DNA of 64,000 bases from Phycomyces nitens (Eukaryota > Mucoromycota > Mucoromycetes > Mucorales > Phycomycetaceae), in the NCBI GenBank assembly GCA_022702545.1, contig JAHRBC010000004.1, forward strand, positions 3,658,001-3,722,000, written 5' to 3'. Under the pieces are notes generated by a model. That model was not told the origin of the DNA. It ran no database searches and saw only the letters and a list, made by a program, of their open reading frames with translations. Of the stretch, positions 16,873 to 26,740 are shown one piece after another (the first letter of the stretch is position 1; each line of letters starts with the position of its first letter). Position numbers and translations under genes: made by a program.

Positions 16873-18012
16873 TAACCTAGCCAAGAATTGTCAGCCACAA
16901 CAATATTTAATCACAATGCAAGACTTACAGGCACATCCATTGGGGTTTGCTTGGTGATCCAAATCCACACCTCCACGAACATTCAGTCCCTTTCTACCAC
17001 GCGAGCTATCTGCCAGTTGGTCACGGGGCATCAATTTGGCTACAATGTATTAGTAAGAGCCAAAAGGGTTCAATTGGGTTACCTATTTCATCAAACAGTT
17101 TGGTAACATTGGTATCTGTCTTGGCAGAAGTCTCAAAGAACAACAGTCCACTCTCTTCGGCATACTCTCTAGCAGTCTAAAGCAAGTTTATTAAGTCTGC
17201 AAATCAAGCAAGAAACCAGGGAACTTACTTGTGTGGGAACAGCTCTTCGTGCCTCGAGATCAGATTTGTTACCTGCCAATGCAATCACGATGTTGGGGTC
17301 AGCTTGTCTCTGGAGTTCATTGACCCAAGCCTTGGCTTTTTCAAGAGAAGATGGCTGTGTAATATCATAGACGACGACGGCGCAGTTTGCATTGCGATAA
17401 TACATTGGAGCCAAACTCTATTTAGGCATATATTAAATACTGTGCTTTATAAAAAAAAAGAATCCTCTCTCGCTCTCGCTCTCTCTGTCTTTATCTTTTT
17501 ATGTTTTTTATACCTTGTATCTCTCCTGACCAGCCGTATCCCTTTTATAAAATGGACCAATTGATATATATATATGAGCAACTTTTGGTGGCTATCCTGG
17601 TCGTTTTCTACCTTACCAAATCTCAAACTTCACCGTCACATCGTCTTCCAGCTGGACAGATCGTGCAAGGAATGCAGCTTAAATAATAGAGAAAATACAG
17701 TGAGTCTATGGTTTCTTTGTTGCAAACCAAAGAAAAAAAAAGTTACCTCCAATGGTACTTTCTCTGTATTCATCAAAATGGTCCTTTACAAAGCGCATGA
17801 CCAAACTATGGGTTTGATTGCGGTTAATAGATTCTCAAGACAATCTTTGTTGTTGGGCTTACCTTGATTTTCCAACTGCAGATTCGCCTGAATGTAGAGA
17901 TGATGTTGGACTTTGTTCTTATTAATTGGTTGGGCTTACCTAGCAAGACAAGCTTGAATTGGTAGACTTTTCCCTGTGCTTGGTTTTGTTGTTGAGGTTG
18001 TCTAGAGGCCAT
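16873..18012 (-). CDS. Rab5-type small GTPase
   Basis: Nine exons, 18012-17940, 17887-17863, 17805-17747, 17677-17617, 17541-17514, 17417-17229, 17176-17083, 17039-16929 and 16877-16873, total 645 nt and code for 214 aa, the normal Rab5 length. Motifs in order: P loop GESAVGKSS, spread over the first three exons; effector loop [36 protein letters not shown]-terminal [20 protein letters not shown] and the switch II sequence are diagnostic for Rab5 rather than Rab7 or Rab11. It controls early endosome fusion and is membrane-anchored by double geranylgeranylation. The last coding exon is only 5 nt (GT TAA) and supplies the final Cys. If that intron were retained the protein would gain a different tail that lacks the CXC end. 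Several exons are 25-28 nt. Confidence 0.95.
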
Positions 18013-18640
18013 GATTACTACTATTGAGGTTGCAATAGAAAGAAGTGGGAATTAAAAATAGAACAAGAAGAAAGAAGCGAAAGATGTGTATAATAAAAAG
18101 AGACCAGTGGTGGCAGAGCGGGATAGAAAATAACCAAATTTGAATGAGACGGGTTCGTCTGAGCGACGTCATCAAGTGATAATAATTCTTATGATTGTAA
18201 AGAAGGTATAAGAATGCCTTTTTGATGTGACTCGAGTATAATTGGATAGTCTTTATGGCAGCCCAAGGTGGTTTGTGTGTGGTCCTGCCTGTTTTCACTA
18301 TAATGTCGACTTGGCATGACTGAGATCCAAATGATCGGTCCTTGTTTTGGCGCACGTGCATGGACGATATAGTGCTTTTGTATACGTCTTTAAGATTACA
18401 TGGAAATACAGCATGTTTTCTGTCTGTCTGTCTGTAAATGCCCAGAATAACACACTTGCTGCATTCCAGCCAAGAATTCTCACTGGGTTTATTGTCTTAT
18501 TGGCCCACTTCCAAGCCAACTAATCCATAGCATTATTTATATTATTTATATTATTTTTATTTATATTATTTTTATTTTTATTATATTTTATATTAAATAT
18601 TAAATATCTTATGCTGACTTTTCAATCTATTTTTACATGG
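18013..18640. promoter_or_regulatory. Promoter region of Rab5 gene and 3' end of CFAP20
   Basis: 628 bases upstream of the Rab5 start on the minus strand. It contains a TCTG tetranucleotide run near 18420-18434 and an AT-only tract of ATTTATATT repeats at 18535-18605 just past the CFAP20 stop. No gene or RNA was recognised. Confidence 0.45.
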
Positions 18641-19438
18641 TCAACAAGCCAAGCTCACTTGAATAGTCTTGCTTACCGGCAGGAACAGCTTGAATTCAGC
18701 CGGGAGCTTTTCTTCACCATAGAGACGATCGGTGAAATAAATTCTTCGTATCCGGCAATTGGCATGAACAGTCACTCTTGCAGTCTCAGCATAATGAGTT
18801 CCATAGGCACGCCGAACATAATCTGCCAAATCAAATGCTATCTGATTCCACCCTGGGTCAAGTCGCATTGGCATTGTGGTGATAGATGGCTTTACCCGCG
18901 TGGTGGTCTATCACAAAGCCCATCATTAGTCTAGTCCTGATAATACACTTATTTACTTGATAGTTGGAAGCACGGAACCGCCGCTTCTCTCCCCTGTCAT
19001 CGATAACCTCCACCTCAAACGAAAAGTACTTGTTCATATTCTTCACAAGCAGTACAATCATCGGCAGTTTGATTCCAAGCGTACGGTTGAGGTGAGAGGG
19101 GCAGGTGATGTAGGTATCGGATAGATTGGGTGACATTAGTTCGATAACAGACGAACTAATCATGTCATCCTTGACATGCTCAATATAGGATGGCGTGTCT
19201 TGCTCATTAGGGTCCTTTGTGGGTAGATGTGTTGCCCACAGCTGCAGAGGATCACTCCTGATTATCCAAACATTTGTTTAGCTTTATATATATATAATAC
19301 CACTCCACCAAGACTATACTTGCCCCAAACTATACAAAATAGACAGGAATCCTGACTATAGATACACGTATTGTACAGCAATGAGATTATGCGCAATGGT
19401 TATTGATCTGTTGGTACCTGAAATGTGTTTTTGAACAT
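18641..19438 (-). CDS. CFAP20: CFAP20/BUG22 family cilia- and flagella-associated protein
   Basis: Four exons, 19438-19418 (21 nt), 19355-19324 (32 nt), 19257-18957 and 18907-18641, total 621 nt, 206 aa; the animal protein is about 190-195 aa. The join reads [25 protein letters not shown], then [91 protein letters not shown] and [11 protein letters not shown]. These blocks are nearly invariant in the family, so identity is very secure. Intron 2 has a GC donor (GCAAGT at 19323-19318), required by the frame. CFAP20 is an axoneme/basal-body protein in ciliates and animals, and homologues also persist in plants and other lineages with few or no cilia. Its role in this fungus is unknown. The reading frame ends at 18641 without an obvious further intron. 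Confidence 0.94.
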
Positions 19439-19678
19439 CAATCAGAAAAGAAACCCTCAATCTACACTTTATTTATTTTACTAATTTTTTTTACCACTCA
19501 AAGAAAAAAAAAGCCACAATGGACAATACTATGGATATTAGAACATGCAACATGAATATGAAATTCCAGCGCAATAGCAATACTTATTATAGTATAGTAT
19601 ATATTTGTACCTTAGGGATCTGATAAGCCTGGTTTTATCATTAGCATTATTATTATTATTATTATATAGTCTTTATTT

Positions 19679-20352
19679 TTATCGAAAAAACGAGTAGTAA
19701 AACACAATGACCACCAGTACGATGAACAGGATCAGATAACAAGTGGTTACTCCAGACTCCTTGGCCGCCATCTTTTTGAACCCACTCATGGTTTTACCCA
19801 GATAAGATCCAGTACTCGAGAATTGGTCATTCTATAAAAGCAATATTCCACTACGCTTAATACTCATTGTTTATCTACTATTACTATTACTATTACTATT
19901 ACTATTATTATGTGTTTTTGGGGTTTACCATGGTATCCAGCAGTGTATTTCCGGACCGAATTTCATCGCCAATCTTTCCGGTAATCTAAACAGCATTGTG
20001 TTTAATCACCTAAAGCATCCTCTTTTGGGGTCCAAGATAAAGGTTTACATTCTTCAACAGCTGGACTTTGGCCGACAGACCGGTTATTCGGTCATCATTC
20101 TGACTTTCCATGTACTCTAAATCCCCATCATCAATCTTGATCTTTGTCGATCGTCCATTTTGGCCACTGCTGTCTCTATTCGCTTCGTCTTGCTGGTATG
20201 ATGACCTAAACCCGCCATCCAAAAGTGCATTTCGATTATGGAGATTCTGGTAGGATCTGCCAAATCCTTTGTATCAGAGATGAATTACAGCCTTCATCAT
20301 GACCCAAAACACATCATCACCTTACACTTCCTGATCCAAATTGCCGTGACAT
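19679..20352 (-). CDS. BET1: BET1-like Qc SNARE of ER-Golgi transport
   Basis: Four exons, 20352-20326 (27 nt: MSRQFGSGS), 20246-20049, 19985-19929 and 19831-19679, total 435 nt, 144 aa. The SNARE helix runs through ITGLSAKVQLLKN, ITGKIGDEIRSGNTLLDTM, NDQFSSTGSYLGKTMSGF, with heptad hydrophobics and a layer Gln in the NDQF segment. A single C-terminal membrane anchor (TTCYLILFIVLVVIVFYY) ends four residues before the stop. This is the BET1/SFT1 pattern; the GNTLLDTMNDQF and GSYLGKTM blocks favour BET1. It acts in COPII vesicle fusion with the Golgi as a tail-anchored protein. The start was placed in a separate 27-nt exon because the next exon has no in-frame ATG downstream of a stop. It lies back to back with the PRPP synthetase gene. 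Confidence 0.85.
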
Positions 20353-20582
20353 TATATTATTATTATTATTGTAATCAAAAAGTTGAAGAGATGGCAAAAA
20401 AGGGTATATCAAACCAATCAAATACGACAATGTACTTGGACGTCACATAGATGCTTTGACCGGTACTTTAAATGGGGGTACACCAAATCTCTGTACAATT
20501 TTGCCTTTTTATTTTTTTCTTTCTTTACATACACACACTCTTTCTCTTTCTCTCTCTTTAGAAAAAAAATCTTTCATTTGCT
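20353..20582. promoter_or_regulatory. Compact bidirectional promoter between BET1 and PRPP synthetase
   Basis: 230 bases separate the two divergent ATGs. A CT-rich block (about 20538-20560) lies just before the PRPP synthetase ATG, and a TATTATTATT tract lies just upstream of the BET1 start (about 20353-20370). Both promoters must fit here; specific factor sites cannot be assigned. Confidence 0.6.
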
Positions 20583-21997
20583 ATGCGTAATCTCGTTGTA
20601 TTTGCAGGCTCTTCTCATCCAGAACTTGGCGAAGAGATCTGTAGACGGTTAGGAATCGAACCGGGAAAGTCTTCTCTCGAGAAATTCAGTAACAATGAAA
20701 CCAAAGTGGAGTTGTATGAGTCTGTAAGAGAACAGGACGTTTATATTGTTCAGTCTGGGTGTGGCCACGTAAACGATAACTTTATGGAGTTGATGATTAT
20801 GCTCCAAGCATGCAAAACTGCTTCTGCCAAAAAGGTTACGGCTGGTAAGAAGAATTGTTGTAGAAACACACAATTTAACAGGTTTGATGTCCATAGTCAT
20901 CCCATTCTTTCCCTACTCAAGACAGCCAGACGTGCCCTACAAGAGATCTGGTGCTCCACTTACTCGTGCACCTCCTCTGACTGTACCTTCCAGCCCTCGT
21001 ACCATTCCATCTAGTCCAATCACAATTCCTACCACACCCTTGATGGACCTGGATGAGAATCCATTCAACGCCATGGCGCTATCCAGACTATCAAACGAGA
21101 TGGAGCGTATAGCAGTTGGACAACAAATCAATCGGATTAGAGGCCCACCTGTTCAACAGAGCAGTCATGGTCTGGCAGGTCCTGGATACCAGGCTGGATA
21201 CAGACAATGGGTGGCGAGATCTGGCACTCTTGTAGCAGAGCTGTTAGAATGTGCTGGAGCAGATCATGTCATTACAATGGACTTGCACGACCCACAGGTA
21301 AGCAATAAATGGAATTATTATTTTTGCGGGGAGAGTGAGGCAATGGTCATGACAGTTGGATAGTTTCAAGGATTCTTTGACTGTCCTGTCGACAATCTAT
21401 CTTCATTGCCAATGATGATGCGCCATATTGAACAAAAGATTCCAAACTTCCAAGACGCAGTTATTGTCTCGCCCGATGCAGGTGGTGCAAAGAGGTATAA
21501 ACGCAAGATAAGCTTTCTATATCAAATATACATTATCTATATTTACGGTCTATTATAGAGCCACTTCGATTGCAGAAAAGATGCGAATGGACTTTGCGCT
21601 TATTCACAAAGAGCGAAGATCGCCTGATAAGCCACTCAAGCCAGACCTGATGTTGGTTGGAGATGTGAAGGACAAGGTGTGCATTCTTATTGACGACATT
21701 GCCGACACTTCTTTTACAATCACAAAGGCAGCAAAACTGCTTCACGAAAAGGGTGCTACAAAGATCTATGCCCTTATCACTCACGCCATTCTAAGCGGCG
21801 ATGCAGTGGAGCGGATTCAGAAAAGCTATCTTGATGCTGTGATTGTAAGCAATTCAGTGCCCCAGACTGAGCACACCAAGAAATGCAGCAAGATCCAGAC
21901 ATTTAGTGTAGCCGCCATTTTTGCAGAGGCAGTCCGTCGCACACACAATGGAGAGAGTGTGAGCATGTTGTTTGACTCCAACTACGACTTTGTTTAA
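20583..21997 (+). CDS. Ribose-phosphate pyrophosphokinase, fungal Prs1 type with loop insertion
   Basis: Makes PRPP from ribose 5-phosphate and ATP for purine, pyrimidine, His, Trp and NAD synthesis in the cytosol. Four exons (20583-20844, 20882-21297, 21364-21494, 21559-21997) give 415 aa, about 100 more than the bacterial or human enzyme. Family motifs: [67 protein letters not shown], and the PRPP loop [12 protein letters not shown] (about 21678-21713). The extra length is a Pro/Ser/Thr-rich insert starting at [15 protein letters not shown] (about 20930-21190) in the flexible catalytic loop, followed by [16 protein letters not shown]. This arrangement is known from fungal Prs1-like subunits that work in heteromers with other Prs proteins. 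Catalytic-loop residues differ from the short form, so activity may depend on a partner. Confidence 0.94.
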
Positions 21998-22051
21998 TAT
22001 TATTATTATATATATATATCTGTCTACACCAAAAATATACACATATTCATA

Positions 22052-24028
22052 TCATTCCTGGACTGTAGTATGCCATTCGTACTGGCCATGGGTCTTCCAG
22101 ATCTTGATAGAATTGTCAATGGTCAGGTCCTGGTCTTCCTCTGATCCCACGGTAAATATGCGCTGTCCAGAGGTGGTGGCCAGGACAGGATAGACAGGGT
22201 TAAATGATGCAGAGGTGGTGATGTCTGATAGAAATGAGAATTAGGCCCGAGTAGAATGCAGACATGTCTACTTACCACTATGAGCATCCATTGACATCAG
22301 CAGACGCTGTTTTGAAGTCTCGTCCCTTTCTTCTCCAGTCAGACAATCATAAAACAGAACATTCCCGTCCTATTGAGCCAATTGTCAATACCACATCTGA
22401 TTACCATGTTAAAAAAAAACTTGCCTTGTCTCCAGTAACGAGCACCTTTCCAGTAGAATTGATGTCAAACGAGATTCTCTGGTTGGTTTTTCCAGGTCGC
22501 CCGAGTTCATACAACACATTGGCCGTATTGCGGATATCCCAGCACATTATGGAATCTGCTTGACGAGAGGCAGTGAAGAGTACATTGCCACTTGGAGAGA
22601 ACTTGACCTGTTGCAGACATATTAGATTAGTCATGTCTTTAGAAACACTAGTTAGTAATCGGTTACCTGGGTAACACCTCCCTCGATGCCAGTGAGCTTT
22701 AGGCACATCTCATTGTTTGTTTCATCATATATTCCCACTGTTTTACTATACGAACCAGCCGCATAGAGACCCGCATAGTCAGGACTGAAATCCAAACATG
22801 AAATGATGCCTATGTATATCCATTTATTTACTTTATTTTATTTTATTTTATTATATTTACTTTCTTTTCTTTTTTAATTTAATTTAATTTAATTATTTAT
22901 TTAATTATCTATTTAATTATGATAAAATCAACCATTGTATTTACTTACCCTTTTGCCCCTTTTTACTCTTTCGCTTTGGAACAGTTGGGATCTTTTGGGA
23001 ATCTTGGCCGGGTCGCTGGACATCAAACACCTCAATCATGTTCTCATATCCACAATAGATCCTTGTTTAAAAGAGTCAAAACAAAGAAAAGAAGAAAAGA
23101 CCATTACTCTGATATACAACTTACCTTGAGCCCTCGAGATTGAACCTGACAACATTGGGGCCTATGAATCTCTCCCTGTGGTCAATTACACAATATGACG
23201 CTCGTACCTAACCAAGCCGTCAAGATTATTGTCGCCAATTATTGATATCTTACCGTCTTTGTCGTGACATCCCACAGTCTGACTGGGTGATCTCTGACAG
23301 AAGTCAAGAAACAAAATGTGGCTGGATCTAAGTTGCAAAACATTATATATCCATCATTTTGATTCTTAAACCTATATTACTTGCCTTGAGAATTCATTGT
23401 AGGAAACCACTCAAAGTCATAGATCGTCTCTCCCTCCCTTATGCCCAACACAGGCTCCATATCGAGTGGGGATTCTTGTAGGATGGTTAGGATTCATCTG
23501 TGAACAATAGCCACACACCTGTTTCTTCATACACATTCTGAGGCCTTGGAGTTGATTAATTAGAGCCAAGTGTTTGGTGATTGATTGACTTACAGATTAA
23601 ACAGCCTAATCATGTCGTCTTCAGAGTTTGACAGCAGACATGATCCATCTGGAGACCTTTAGGATCCAATTAGATCGCCAATCCAGAACAAAGAATATTG
23701 CAAAGTACCATTTTGCGTTGCGAAAAAAGTTGTTTCCACCAGACATATTGTGGTCCTTGACGACCTGCTGGCCTAGGTGTCGTTCGGCCTCTAATGTCTG
23801 CCTGACACTGGTGTTGTATCTGTCAAAGGTGCTTGCCAATAGAGTACATGGAACACTTGGATCGTGTTCAAACACACTGTAGCCATTATAAACTGGTTCT
23901 ATTGGCTGCAGTTCAATGTCTGTGGTGACCTCGACAATGAGATTAGAGGGATCGATGGATGCATTGATCTCGGTGCTGATTAGAGGATCAGGAGCAATGA
24001 TTACTGATTGCTGATCTTGGGCATCCAT
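22052..24028 (-). CDS. WRAP53/TCAB1-like WD40 protein
   Basis: Eleven exons (24028-23709, 23656-23594, 23544-23519, 23474-23385, 23327-23254, 23207-23125, 23061-22949, 22809-22667, 22607-22425, 22369-22276, 22224-22052) total 1362 nt, 453 aa. Key blocks: NAKWSPDGSCLLSNSEDDMI, RLFNLPQNVYEE, EPVLGIREGETIYDFEWFP, VRDHPVRLWD, RIYCGYENMIEVFDVQRPG, GIISCLDFSPDYAGLYAAGS, KFSPSGNVLFTASR, CWDIRNTANVLYELGR, TNQRISFDINSTGKVLVTGD and LATTSGQRIF. This order matches WRAP53/TCAB1, which binds CAB-box RNAs and guides telomerase and scaRNAs in animals; the distant budding-yeast relative is Swt21. An acidic N-terminus of about 100 residues precedes the propeller. Two introns have GC donors (GCAAGT at 22424 and at 23384), both forced by frame. 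Start chosen at MDAQDQQ; an in-frame ATG further up (24061) is less likely. Confidence 0.88.
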
Positions 24029-24638
24029 CCTAAAGGGTGTAAAATAAATAAATAAATACAAAATAAATAAATAAATATTTAATTAAATTTAATTTCATTT
24101 CATTTAATTTTTATTCTTATTTTTGAAAAAATAATAATTGCTATTTAATTAAAAATCAATGATTAACAGGATACTCTTTCCCCCCCAATATCACAGGCTC
24201 TATTCAGTATCATGGCATAGACCCAAAGACTCCCTGTCTTATTCATTCGATTGTCAGGCGACAAAAGCTGTGGATTTTTACACGAATAAGTTTGTGTTCC
24301 AAAGGGGTCACAAATTATTATATAAACCCTTTAAGCTTGGTTTCACGAACAAGCAGGAGCAAAAAAAAACAAAATAAAAAAGAACCACCAAGCCATCAGG
24401 ACGCTTACAAGAGTGTATGAAATGAAATACGCGTGACGTAAAACAAGTTCTTTATACTCTTGTTCGCATGTGGTGCCGCGTGCTCCTGTTCGCTCCCTTT
24501 TTAAGATTATGCCGGCACCTTGCAATGTTTTCTTTTTTTTTTGGCTATCTGGCTTTGAATATTGGCTAACCTTGTTCCTCTCTCTCTTTCTTAAACTCTT
24601 CTTCCTCTTCCTCTTCTTTCTATAATCACCACTTCATC
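24029..24638. promoter_or_regulatory. Divergent promoter region, CT-rich before the + strand gene
   Basis: 610 bases between divergent ATGs. Next to the WRAP53-like start are AAATAAATAAAT repeats (24040-24075) and further AT-rich DNA to about 24150. A strong CT-rich block (24577-24620) ends 19 nt before the + strand ATG, like other promoters here. Confidence 0.5.
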
Positions 24639-25277
24639 ATGCTGACTACTCGGTGGGAGCCTACTGTGTTTTTCTCTAGAGAACGCTCTCCATCTCCCCT
24701 CAAGTTCCGTCGTGCACGAAAGATCAACCGTCACAAGCCAGTTGCCAATGATGATTACTGTTCGGACATGATGAATGACATTGGAATCCCCTGCCGTCCA
24801 ATCGACCCAGAAAGCAGCGATGAATTCGGAAGGATGGACAATGGCGAACTCAAGGACAGGTTTATCGATCTGGCCCAGGCTGCACTAGAAGAGGCTATCC
24901 TGGAAGAAGATCAAAAGGGTGTCCTGCGAGAAATGGTAGAGGCCTTGATTGCCAAAACAGGTGCGCCTCTAATGGTCAAGGTACTTTCGGAGCAATTACG
25001 GAGTCAGGAAGTTATCGAACGACTGGCCGAAAGTCATGCAGAACAACAGCGACGCATGAGCCAATCTACCCCTGTAAACGATACGACACTCAAGGAACCT
25101 CACCACAAAGAAGATGCCATCGTCCCACTGCCCAGGTACTCACAGGACGACTCGACACTCTTGCTGGTGTCTGAATACATGTGGAGGCTATTCCGTCTTC
25201 TCTTGCTGGCAAGTCTGGTTGGGTTGGTCTGCCATTTGATGAGTGCAAAGCCCTATCGAGATCTCATCGTGCTCTAA
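24639..25277 (+). CDS. Hypothetical tail-anchored protein
   Basis: Intronless, 212 aa, not recognised. The N-terminus is basic and Ser/Pro-rich (RERSPSPLKFRRARKINRHK), the middle is acidic and predicted helical (QAALEEAILEEDQKGVLREM; LSEQLRSQEVIERLAESHAE), and residues about 183-202 form one hydrophobic segment (YMWRLFRLLLLASLVGLVCH) close to the C-terminus. This layout suggests a cytosolic or nucleoplasmic domain held by a C-terminal membrane anchor. Coding support comes from length, codon-like composition and the CT-rich leader. The tail-anchor idea is inference; no family is claimed. Confidence 0.72.
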   Translation: MLTTRWEPTVFFSRERSPSPLKFRRARKINRHKPVANDDYCSDMMNDIGIPCRPIDPESSDEFGRMDNGELKDRFIDLAQAALEEAILEEDQKGVLREMVEALIAKTGAPLMVKVLSEQLRSQEVIERLAESHAEQQRRMSQSTPVNDTTLKEPHHKEDAIVPLPRYSQDDSTLLLVSEYMWRLFRLLLLASLVGLVCHLMSAKPYRDLIVL

Positions 25278-25451
25278 ACAAGAGAATTGCATTTTGTATG
25301 CAAGCTTGCCATTCATTCTGTACATAGCCTATATCTTTCTTATATCAAAATCATTCCAGATAAGATTCTATCTTTATTTTTTATATATCATACAAAATAT
25401 ACGCACGAATTTAATATCACACACACACACATGTATATATGTATATATAAA

Positions 25452-26740
25452 CTATATGGATAGAATATCAAGTTCGCTCAGCAATCTATCTCGCAATTGA
25501 CAGTCCCCATAAAACACAGTCTTTACGGTCTCGAGGTCGTCACTGAACCCAATGATCCTACAAAACACCTCCTTTTGTTTGGTCTTGAGTCTAATCTCCA
25601 TACCCAATCCCATCCCGATCACTGGATGAAGTCCCATAATCTGTCTCAAGAACTGGGTCCGATACTCCTTTTCAGATCCTAGCTTGTCTTCATTTGATCC
25701 AGACTCTTGGACAGTCTTGGTCATCTAAACCCCATTGTTAGTCAACAGCCTCTCCAACAGGTCAACTTGCCTGGTCAATGAGGTACAGGCCAAACTTGTG
25801 CTCTAGTTTGATTAGCTTGCCCGTACCAGGACTAGGCACCATTGCAACCAGTTTGCTGTTGTACTGGCATATTTCTGATGGATAGACTTGCAAGGTCTCA
25901 ACATAGATCGTCGTTGAAGGCATGTTTAGGTCTTGTTTTGAACCCAACATGCTGTCTGCATCCTTTTTATCTTGAGATCCTATGATTGTCTTGAAGGCTG
26001 ATTTCGAAGTCCAAGCAACAGTGGCACCTGTCTGATGAACCCATATAAGCCATTCATGTCTTTCAATCTCGTCCTCTTTCTGCATTGCATGATTCTTACT
26101 TTATCCAGAGGTTCAAAGGACAGCTCAAGAAGTGCAGAGATTGGATACCGATTGTTGTTGGTGATTGTAATCGTCAGTTGGATTCCTGACCCATTCTGAT
26201 CTTCAAATGGCTCTAATTTACTGCCTTGTCACCCAAGATCATCAGAACAACCCCATATTTGCAAAGATCTTTGTAACGTTCTACCTATCTTGATATTCGC
26301 TGCAAACATTTGTTCGTAAAACTCATTCATTGACTGGTTGATTGCCAAGGTGGTTTGGATGCTATTGGTGAATGACTAGATTGATTTGTCTTAATACTTG
26401 ACTGGGCATTTTGGAATGGGACCACAAGCTTACAGAAGCAATTGTAGTGAATGCGGATTGCATACCTTGGACACTTGATCCAAGAATATTCAGTACATTG
26501 TCTGATTCCCTCTTTTTGGAATCATCATCATCATCATCATTGTTATTATTGATTCTTTATTATTATTATCATCATTAATATTATTAATATTAATATTATT
26601 ATTTTTTGAAAAAGAAGAAAAAATAGATTGTTAAATTGAGATAAAGAGATGTTTGAATGGCGTCTTGTTAAAGTGTTTTACCTGGGCCGCTTTGGATTCG
26701 GCTCAATCGCGTCTTGATTGCTCAATGGTTTGTCTGCCAT
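25452..26740 (-). CDS. Uncharacterised 325-aa protein
   Basis: Six exons (26740-26682, 26554-26434, 26375-26285, 26224-26100, 26079-25771, 25724-25452) total 978 nt. Visible: a basic patch NPKRPR near residue 15, a run of six Asp encoded by GAT repeats right after an exon start, an amphipathic helical region (residues about 30-85, MQSAFTTIASSFTNSIQ and NQSMNEFYEQMFAANIK), then a beta-rich part with LTITITNNNRYPISALLELS and WLIWVHQTGATVAW, and a C-terminal GLHPVIGMGLGMEIRL segment. No catalytic motif and no membrane segment. The intron before the last exon has a GC donor (GCAAGT, 25770-25765). It could be a subunit of a DNA-repair or trafficking complex, but I do not recognise the family. It lies tail to tail with the 212-aa gene. 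Confidence 0.78.

Noticed and set aside
16873..20352. Rab5-CFAP20-BET1 as a functional trafficking or ciliary gene cluster
   Set aside because: Each gene has its own spacing and no shared motif was seen; adjacency alone is weak evidence in a fungus.
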